Origin: Camellia lanceoleosa
Lineage: Eukaryota; Streptophyta; Magnoliopsida; Ericales; Theaceae
Assembly (NCBI GenBank): GCA_025200525.1
Contig: CM045758.1
Location: 6,382,580 to 6,446,579, forward strand
Direction of reading: 5' to 3'
Length of the DNA stretch: 64,000 nucleotides
Of this stretch, positions 56,174 to 64,000 are shown one piece after another (the first letter of the stretch is position 1; every line of letters begins with the position of its first letter). The notes under the pieces were generated by a model. That model ran no database searches. It had not been told where the DNA came from and saw only the letters and a list, made by a program, of their open reading frames with translations. Both the position numbers and the translations under genes were made by a program.

Positions 56174-59123
56174 TGTTAGGTTTTTATTGTTGGCAACCCC
56201 GTTTGACAAAACTCCTTTGAGTTGTAATTTTATTTGCATTTTTATTTCAGTGAGGCTATGAGTTTATTAGATGCAAATCAAACCCGAATCGAGCCATGCA
56301 GAGAAGTTTGTGATGTTAATACTTTCAAGATTGCCACTTCGCTGATTATTAGCTCGCGGCCGAAGCAAAATGCAAAATTGCATTCAAAATTGCATGTCTG
56401 CCATTGGTCGCTCGAGCCAAGAAGAGCTCGCTCGAGCGAAGGTTTGCTCGCTCGATCCAAGGAGTTCTCGCTCGAGCCAAGGATTGCGTCCATACAAAAA
56501 CCTGAAGAAGTGTATTCCTCGCTCGAGCCAAGGCACTAGTAGAAATCATGAAAATTACTCTCCTCGCTCGAGCCAGGAAAGCTTCGCTCGAGCGAGCCTC
56601 AGAATCCGGATTTCTCAAGGAGTTTGTTTTCTTCCCAATCTAGGATTACTTTTGGTTCTCTATAAATACTTGGTTTTCTCCCAAAGCTAAGAAAATTCAT
56701 TGAAGTCCTCCAGATCTTCTTTTTGGTTCTTAAAGGTTTATATCTGGGGATATTTTGTTATTTTTTCTTTGATGTTTTATTGAGTATTCAACTCATGGTT
56801 TAAAGAGAGTACATCAAAGGTTTGTTGTTATACACAAAAGAGAGAGTTGTTCTTCAGTTGTGAATTCTGAAGAATTCGAGCCTGAAGCTTTGGTGGAATT
56901 CGGAGTAGCTCATCAATATAGCGACCCCGGTCTTTTCCCATTTGATTAGTGTATCCGGACTTATGTTCCGTAGATTCCGTTGTTATCAGATTGTTGTTGT
57001 CATCCTTTAATTCTATTTGATTGAGTTTTAGGATGTGTTTGGCGTGTTTCGAACAGGTGGGTTGAATCTGAGTCAAGATGTTTGTCGCTCAGTTTTTTTA
57101 GCCTTTCCGCTCGAGCGGACATTTCTGCGCTCGAGCGGAGTTTACACCCTTCGGCATTTTTGGTTCTGCAAAACCTGCGGTGAAATTCTCTTTCGGCGGG
57201 CATATTTCTCGGCGGACATTGTTTTGTTCTTCTTTCGGCGGTGTGTTGTACGCCTTCGGCGGACTATCGATATTTAAAAGGCAGCAGCGGGATTTTTAGG
57301 GCAGTTTCTCATTCTTTTTGATCCCAAACCCTAAAGTCCGACTTTTCTTCTTCTCTAAACACCTTTTCTCCTAGGTTTGATCTAGTTAGGGTGTGTTTCT
57401 ACCCTAGTTCTTTTACAAATAAGATAGAGGAGAGTGAGGGCTTTCATTTAATCTGAGCAGTTATTGATTTGGAGCATTTTGGAGTTTCGAGCATCTTCTT
57501 CATCTTCTCCTTTGGGTTCTTCCTTCGAGGTAGGGATTTCCTACTCCATTTATACGTTTTAATCCTAAGTATTGGTATTTTGGTATGTGGGGGTAGTTTG
57601 GTTAATTTGGGAGAAACCCTAGGGTTTGTCATAGATTAATTTATATAACCAATGTAAGGGAAGATTGTGGTATTGGGTAGATTCATGAGATTGGGGAATT
57701 TAGTGATTTAATGTTGTATTTGGTTAGTTTAAATACTTACCTTGAGGATGTTGAAATTACATGTGTTGCTATAGTAATTTCTTGTTTAGAAATAATTGTT
57801 TTGGGCTATCGGTGGAGGATAGTCATGATTGTTGTAGACATTGCATGTGGATTAGGCAAATTGAAACTAATCTTTTGGTTAAGTTGTTGAGTATAAAGGT
57901 TGGAATATTACATTGAATTTATGTATTGATTTATTGTGTATATGACTTTATGTTTATGTGCATTACTTGTGTATGGGAGGAGATAGGGGATGTACTCCAC
58001 GGTTTAGGGGAAGATGGGGGATGTACCTCTAAACCGGTTAATGATTATGGGAAGATAGGGGATGAACCCAGGGTTGCTGCTTATATGCACGCCTATAGCA
58101 GAGATACAGCTCATATGCTTATCTAGTTGATATGATACATCACCAAAATGTGTATTAGTTGGGAAGTATGGAAGTGAATTTGATTGTGATTGATACAATA
58201 CCAACTTGTGTATTTGTTATGTTATATGAGAGGTTTAACTTGATTTGTTATCCCTGTTGAATTGGAAAGATTGTTAATAAGAGATGAAATCCCCGTTGAG
58301 TTATTTGGGCCAGGTTCTGAGCCATAATTGGAAGGTGAATTATGCCATAGACGAAGTGTCATAGGCAATGTAGACATTTGTGTCATGAAATTGTGAATAG
58401 ATTATTTTGTGTTAACCATGTATCAGATGCTACTGCTTTAGTTAATTCTTATGCTTGGTTTAGTATTTCTCTACTAAATTTGTGGCTCACCCTATATAGA
58501 ACTTCATTTTCAGGTTCAGGTGGTTCACTACCTCCAAAGACTTAGCTTGTGAGGATTTGGACTTGAAGACTTGTTGTATTTGGTTTAGTTGTTTATTTGA
58601 ATTATGTAAACATTCAAGCCTAGGGCTTTATTTGTTTTGAGTTAGAACTCATGGAATTGTGTCCAAGTGTTGGCTTGGCAAGATGTAAGCCCGTAGGGCA
58701 TTTATTTTGATGTTTTATTTCGTAATACTCTGATGATTGAAATAATATAATGTTTTCTGTTAATAAGGCATGTCATGTTTTATATTTAATGGGCTTATTT
58801 TTTAGGGCGTGACAATCAAAAAGACAATTCCGTGCTGAAGATGGGGTTGGAAGAGGCACATAGAGGTTGGTTCAATTAGGCGTTGTGAATTCGCTAGATA
58901 ATTGAAAGTATACCTGTGTAATTCCTTTATATCTTCTTAGTGGATTGTTCTTGTGGCTGTTGCCCGTGGTTTTTTTATCACAATTGGAAGGTGTCCAATT
59001 GTGGTTTTTCCACGTAAAATATTTATGTCTTGTTTTCTTGATTGTTTGATTGGGATTGTTTTATTCTGCTTAAAATTGATACATAATCACAAATCAACAT
59101 CTAAAAAGTTTTTAGATTTTTCA
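56174..59123 (+). repeat. Solo LTR (about 1047 bp without its insertion), interrupted by a second solo LTR
   Basis: It begins TGTTAGGTTTTTATTG and ends TTTTTCA, with AGAAT on both sides (56169-56173 and 59124-59128): TG...CA ends and a 5-bp duplication, as for an LTR. A TATA box (CTCTATAAATACTTGG near 56660) and the downstream 'GTGGTTTTTCCACGTAAA' phrase (near 59001) fit a Ty1/copia LTR. At 56405-56605 the palindromic TCGCTCGAGC motif recurs about seven times upstream of the TATA box. One LTR with a duplication means the element was lost by LTR-LTR recombination. Confidence 0.82.
56917..58814 (+). repeat. Nested solo LTR, 1898 bp, probably Ty3/gypsy (Del/Tekay-like)
   Basis: It begins TATAGCGACCCCGG (TG to TA change at the first dinucleotide) and ends AGGGCGTGACA. 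ATCAA lies on both sides (56912-56916 and 58815-58819), a perfect 5-bp duplication. The ends form an imperfect inverted pair (GCGACCC / GGGCGTGAC). A TATA-like GATATTTAAAAGGCAG is at 57268 with CCGCTCGAGCGG-type palindromes and CGGCGGAC repeats upstream. The size and ends fit the large LTRs of Del/Tekay chromoviruses; that family assignment is from memory. Confidence 0.82.
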
Positions 59124-59165
59124 AGAATTTTCTTGACACTATGAATTATCTTCAAACTAGTTACA

Positions 59166-60730
59166 CACTATAAGAAATTGCACATTTGAAAACTAAATTT
59201 TTAATTGTTAAAAATCATTTTTAGTCGACGAATGTAATTCCCAATTAAATTATCATCCAATTGGTCATTGACTAATTGTCAGGAAAAGTATTGGTGGCTA
59301 AAATTATTTTAGTAGCCAGAGAATACCATTTGTCGACTAAATTTTTAGTCGTAGATAAATTTTATGACTACTATGTTTTATTTAGTGATTAAAATATAGT
59401 CGCCAATTCTTTTTTCCATTATCAGCGACAAATTAATTTTGTAGCCAAACATCTAATTGACTCCTTTAGCTAGCAATCAAGCTTTTTGTAGGTAACAAAG
59501 TTGTAGCTTTTTTGGTGACTTAGAATGTTTAGTCATAAAAAATATCGACAATTTATTTGACGACTAAATTTTTAGTAGGCAAAAACTTCAAATTTTTTGG
59601 GCTACTAAATATTTAGTCACCCAAAAAAATTTATTTTTCATCTTTTTTTTTTTTTTACTACAAATTATTTAGATACCAAAAATATTTTCTTTCTTTTGGT
59701 TACGAATTGGTTAGTCGCCAACAACTTCACTTCTTTTTAGCTACTAAATGTTTATTTGTCAAAAACTTTCTTTACTTTTTTTATTTTTAATTTTATCTTT
59801 ATACACACGCACATATATATATATATATATATTTATTTCGCCACAACCTGTATTTATTCTGTGCAACCTGTACCTTGTATATAAAGAAAATAATAACAAT
59901 CCAAGAAAATTTAACTTTTAGCATCAAATGCGAAATATAATAGAAATTCCATACGAATCAAGCATAATCCAACCTAAAATAATAATTTTATACAAAACAG
60001 AGGATTATACAAAAATCATGTCTACCGTACAAAAAAAAAAAAAATCCACAATACCATGTCAAATGATAATCTATACCATGCCAAAAGTAATATGTTCTAT
60101 GCCAAAAACAATTTGTACCATGCCAATAGTTATCTATATGAACAATAGTAATCCAAAAAAAAAAAACGAAGGACAACATAATAACGGATTATAAAAAAAA
60201 CGTCCTCCGTACAAAAATAAAGAATATCCACTTTTCCACGCCAAAAACCATCTGTAAAAATAAAATTAACCATTAGTATTGATTGAATAACATTTTCATT
60301 TCAAATTATAAAAGAAAATTATATAAAACTCGAATGTATATTATCTTTTCAAAATTGTATAATTATAGCCGTAATCATATGTTGCATGTCCAAACAAGTT
60401 TCTGCCAAGTTTTCCCCTCCTGAAATGCAATTTTTCAGTTAAGTTTAAGGCAATTTTTGGCCACGGTTTAGTATTTGTTACAACTGATGGATCCTTTTGC
60501 GACGGATAATTTGTTTCTGTTGCTAATGATAACGCCTTTTTGCTCATTTATCAGCAACAGTCATTTTCTGTCCCAACAAATACTATTAGCGATGAATTAT
60601 TTTATCCATCTGAAATGTGTAGCTTTTGCAACGAAAATCAAGGCGTCGCAAAAAGTTATACTTGGTTTTTACAACAATTTTTAAACTGTTGCAAAAAATT
60701 CCATGTCTAAAGCTCCTTTTTCTAGTTGTG
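59166..60730. mobile_element. Non-autonomous CACTA (En/Spm-like) element
   Basis: The left end is CACTATAAGAAATTGC; the right end in reverse is CACAACTAGAAAAAGG (9 of the first 12 bases agree). The subterminal regions have the short repeats expected of CACTA elements, TTTAGTCG(C/A)C-type on the left and GCGACG/CGTCGC on the right. No transposase is present. The flanking triplets (ACA left, GTA right) do not match, so the right terminus may be mutated or the two halves may come from different copies. Confidence 0.6.
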
Positions 60731-60847
60731 GTAATATTAAGATATTTTCTTCACTTAAAATATTATTCATGTGACAAATATTATTATAAAAATAATAATT
60801 AAAAAAAAAGGCTTACATGACCATAAACAACCAGTGGAATGACTCAC

Positions 60848-60975
60848 CTGGAGATGATGTACACCATTAATTTTTGTTGGTGTAGTAACTAACTCAGAGA
60901 TGGAATTTCCATTGGATTTCCTGAAATCTGGAAACCTAGAGGAGCTATTTGTGAAATCTATGAACCTCCAAGACC
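60848..60975 (-). pseudogene. Exon-like segment between good splice sites, unrecognised
   Basis: On the minus strand an acceptor (GATGCAG) at 60976 and a donor (CCAGGTGAGT) at 60847 bound 128 bp. One frame is open: 'SWRFIDFTNSSSRFPDFRKS' then 'NGNSISELVTTPTKINGVHH'. It has coding-like composition, but I do not recognise the family. Confidence 0.3.
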
Positions 60976-61094
60976 CTGCATCTCACATGGCCAAACAAGT
61001 ATATAATAAGATCCAGAATAAGTACCAAGTAAATAGGGTTTATAAAGTACCAAGCAAAAAGCATGTATTATAAGGGCAGTACCATACTGGTATC

Positions 61095-62014
61095 ATACTA
61101 CCCAGACAGTTGTGTGGGTTTAAAATCTTGGTGTGTGGTTTGGATGAAGGGCTGCTGCTGTTCAAGGCAAGGTGTGGCAATGTAGCTCAAGGCAAATCTG
61201 CTCTATCTGTTCTGTTTTGGTGCTTCAAGGGCTGCTGTTCTGCTTTGGTGTTTCGAAGGGTTGGTGCAAGGTCTGATCTCATTGGTGCCTAAAGGAGTGC
61301 TGTGTTGTTTGTTCTGGTTTTGGTGCTATAGTGCCTGACATATCTGGAAAGTGATTGTCTAGAATCTGCTGTAGCTAAGCTCTTTGCATCTGCCAAGAGA
61401 AGAGGAATGTTAGTGAATATGGTGCTTTTAGTTGCTGCTTGCAGAACTTGCCACCTGAAGGAGAGATTCAGGCTACTACGACTTCCTTTGAGGTCCAGAA
61501 GCTTCTGGTTTCTGGTAGAATAAGAGAGGCTTTACAATGTGCACAAGAAGGTCAATTGTGGGGGCCAGCCCTTGTTCTTGCAGCTCAACTTGGTGATCAG
61601 GTTGTTCTGTTTGGTGCCTGAAGGAGTGTGATCTGATTGGTGCTGAAGGGCTGCTGCTGTTCAAGGCAAGGTGTGGCAATGTAGCTCAAGGCAAATTCTG
61701 CTCTATCTGTTCTGTTTTGGTGCTTCAAGGGCTGCTGTTCTGCTTTGGTGTTTCGAAGGGTTGGTGCAGGGTCTGATCTGATGGGTGCCTAAAGGTGTGC
61801 TGTGTTGTTTGTTCTGGTTTTCGTGCTCTCTTGCCTAACATATCTGCTTTTCCTGGTTTTCTTTTCTCTCTGTTTTGTTTGCTCGTTGGTTTCTCACCAA
61901 CTAGGAGGTTGGAGCTTGATTTAGCTCCAAGCTCCTCTTTATTGATGTAATTTTCCATATTCCATCAATAAAGTCTTCTTTTTGCCGATCAAAAAAAATA
62001 CTACCCAGACAGTT
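61095..62014 (+). mobile_element. LINE-like retrosequence carrying a SEC16 gene fragment, with 17-bp duplications
   Basis: ATACTACCCAGACAGTT occurs at 61095-61111 and 61998-62014 without mismatch (the first A of the right copy may belong to the tail). The 886-bp insert ends CATCAATAAAGTCTTCTTTT then TGCCGATC and an A run, like a plant LINE 3' end. Inside, a segment of about 190 bp (AAGGGCTGCTGCTGTTCAAG ... CTGTGTTGTTTGTTCTGG) occurs twice, at about 61146 and 61645, and the SEC16 fragment lies between the copies. No reverse transcriptase is encoded, so it was mobilised in trans. Confidence 0.82.
61362..61600 (+). pseudogene. Captured coding fragment of SEC16 (COPII scaffold, SEC16A/B-type)
   Basis: Frame 1 reads 'ESAVAKLFASAKRRGM' (61362-61409). 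After a one-base frame break the second frame reads 'SEYGAFSCCLQNLPPEGEIQ', then 'FEVQKLLVSGRIREALQCAQ' and 'EGQLWGPALVLAAQLGDQ', ending at CAG followed by GTTG like an exon end. This is the conserved central domain of plant SEC16 proteins, which organise ER exit sites and bind SEC13. The segments are contiguous without intron. About 80 codons are present; the rest of the gene is absent. Confidence 0.85.
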
Positions 62015-63453
62015 CCCCACAAGCATACTACAACTCCGACAACGGTTTCCTACCAATCCTGCAGTATCTCATGCACATCATAGACAGATGGCACTTCTCT
62101 CCCCAGCCACCAACGCCATTGATTTATTACTAGCACTTGGCAAGTACTCCTATCATCCTCAGCATGACAAGCTCAATTTACCTTGGAGAATAGTTTTGTT
62201 CAATCGTTCTATGTGTCAAGTCTGCATGAAACTATGAGGCATGGAAACTTGCCTTCTATGGCTAGGGAAATTGGAGGCCAAATAGTACCAAGCAAGCATC
62301 ATAGAGAACAAAAGACCTCTCACCTTGGTGGTGGGCAGAGATGGACCGACAAAGGGGCTGGTAGGGGCAGTGTCAACCCAAACCAAAAAACTCATTAAAT
62401 ATTATAATATGGCCCATGTCCATGTTCATGCTCATGCTTCTTAGCTAACAGTGATGGTAACTCAAAAAAAAAGCATGCAGCACTGAGCATCGTTGCCCTA
62501 GCTCCTTATGGTACCCTCCATACATTGTTTACCCATTTTTAAAGCTCTACCTTCTTCAGCAACGACAAACCCATTCTGCCAAACCTACCCACTTGACCAT
62601 TCCATATGAAAGACATTGTACACCTACAAGATCCCTAATCCACCTTCACTCATATTCTGTCCTCTGCTGCCCTTTCTTCACCCTCCCAAAAAGATTTTTG
62701 GCAGCCCATCCTTCAGCTTCTAACCTCCCCACTGAACTCCTTGAGCATTTCCCCCACCACAAGCCAACCACCTCCACCTACATCTCTGGATTCTTAAGCA
62801 AACTCTACCTCCCTTTCTCAATAAATGGCCACTTCGAAATATTTCCCTAACATTACTGACAAGGCTTCGGCAAATGATGCATCTGCTGTCCATTACAGGC
62901 CACCAGAATGTCCGGAACACTGACCCATCTACAGCTCCCTGTGAGACATCACACATCATCTAGTACAACCATCACAACTCAACCTGTGTTATCTTTATAA
63001 AGCAGCTTGCTTGACTATTGTTGTCTTTGAGAACATAGATGGTATTCCCCTGGTCTTTGAAGATACTGTCTTACCGCGCAAATTAAAGAGTTCAACCAAC
63101 TTCTTTATCAATCAACTAGAAAGGTAAAATCACCATAAATCAACTAAACTAGATAAATTCCTAGGGAGTTTTTTCTCCAACCAGGAAAGGATTACATCAA
63201 TCAACATCATCTGCCTAGGTAAACATGATATGGGCTTCTAACATAAAGAAACAGCACACTTAATAGTGAATTGTGGAGAAAACACCTCAGGGCAAACCAA
63301 TGCAGATGATCCCATAATGGCAGATCACAAAACCAATTGTATGATGATGACAAAAAACAAAGGAACTAGAAATGGGCTTACTTATTATGAATTAGAAGGA
63401 AGAAAAAATGTGAAATTCATTTGATATCTAATCTAGTTATAAGTTTATCTTAC
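62015..63453. other. Downstream of the proton-pump exons; no further exon recognised
   Basis: ORFs at 62183-62398, 62593-62850 and 62720-62959 have no recognisable product. The expected next exons of the H+-ATPase (the remaining membrane helices and the regulatory tail) were looked for on the minus strand and not seen, so either the following intron is long or the gene is truncated. Confidence 0.4.
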
Positions 63454-64000
63454 AGGAAAAATGTCTGTATCGTATGCCGCCCAAAAGAAAATGACAGTCA
63501 TCATGGCCAAGTAACTGCCAAGAATGATTCCAGTAGCAAAAATCTCTGACAGCTTCCAGCTGTCTGGCTGAGGAGACGGTTTCACCCTATCTTTTGATAT
63601 TGCCATAATGGTACCTGGCATGCCATAAAGGGAGTTAAGTATTGAGAACCACACACAAAAGCAGTATTTCAAGATAATGAAGAAAATGAGAAGAAATATG
63701 CATGCATGTGGTAACTGGAAAAGGGAATGAGTATTTAGTGTAACAAAATACAACCATCATTAAGGATGGCAATGATCAGCACCATAAAGGGTGGGAAATC
63801 GAACTTCCATATGAGGGCGAGTAACATAAAACCAAGCTGTCAAAGCAGAGATAAAAGGGAAGTAAGTAAAAGGAAAACTACAAGCCATGAACAAGAGGAT
63901 CCATCAAATACTTCATAATAATAATATTAAAAGTGAAAATTAAAATTTAAAAGAGGTTTTTCAATGGTCATCCCAAATTAAAATACTTACCACAATACGG
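63454..64000 (-). CDS. Plasma-membrane H+-ATPase (P-type ATPase), three exons visible, partial
   Basis: Exons on the minus strand are the last 10 bp of one exon (64000-63991, donor GTGGTAAGT), 63836-63755 and 63614-63454. They join in phase to give '(R)IV', '[20 protein letters not shown]', 'IIAILNDG', '[20 protein letters not shown]', '[20 protein letters not shown]' and '[13 protein letters not shown]'. This is the strongly conserved stretch of plant proton pumps (AHA family) after the catalytic domain, covering transmembrane helices M5-M7 with the cytosolic '[13 protein letters not shown]' loop. The protein pumps protons out of the cell using ATP. Splice sites are canonical and the frame is intact. 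The 5' part lies beyond the right edge. The exons after 63454 were not found within the window. Confidence 0.9.

Overview
The window looks like nuclear DNA of a flowering plant, probably a eudicot: it is AT-rich, has GT-AG spliced exons, plant-specific gene families (HVA22, SIN3-like, plasma-membrane proton pump, plant mobile domain) and every major class of plant transposable element. The species cannot be named from the sequence. Almost nothing here is an intact gene. The one convincing host gene is a plasma-membrane H+-ATPase entering from the right edge on the minus strand (63454-64000). The rest is nested transposons and orphan exons.

Layout. 1-1867: AT-rich flank with a possible leader exon. 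1868-17110: a 15.2-kb Ty3/gypsy element of Tat type with two LTRs, a decayed gag-pol (protease, RT, RNase H, a second RNase H, integrase) and, between integrase and the 3' LTR, two decayed antisense genes, one a plant-mobile-domain protein with introns. 18044-18624: two abutting Tourist-like MITEs. About 18966-26093: a PIF/Harbinger element with transposase and Myb-like genes, each with a lesion. 26478-27703: two copies of a fold-back MITE. 28517-32066: a Helitron made of tandem repeats, with a Pack-MULE inside it (28622-29729, exact 9-bp target duplication) that carries a piece of a RING E3 ligase gene.

32067-38300: AT-rich MITE debris, a copia LTR fused to an RNase H remnant and a second LTR-like block. 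38320-40350: a satellite with a 194-bp unit that reverses orientation partway. 41064-53200: orphan exons (HVA22 exon 1, a TBC RabGAP exon, SIN3-like exons 1-2 and several unrecognised ones), a SINE, minisatellites and a Helitron 3' end. 54990-55837: a 5'-truncated LINE with a 17-bp duplication. 56169-59128: a solo LTR (duplication AGAAT) with another solo LTR inside it (duplication ATCAA). 59166-60730: a CACTA-type element. 61095-62014: a LINE-like retrosequence with poly(A) and a 17-bp duplication that carries a SEC16 coding fragment between two copies of its own sequence.

The common theme is gene-fragment capture: a MULE, a LINE, a Tat retrotransposon and probably one or more Helitrons each carry pieces of host genes. 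No tRNA, rRNA or CRISPR array was seen. Boundaries supported by target duplications are firm; other boundaries are approximate. All homology calls were made by reading the translations, without database searches.
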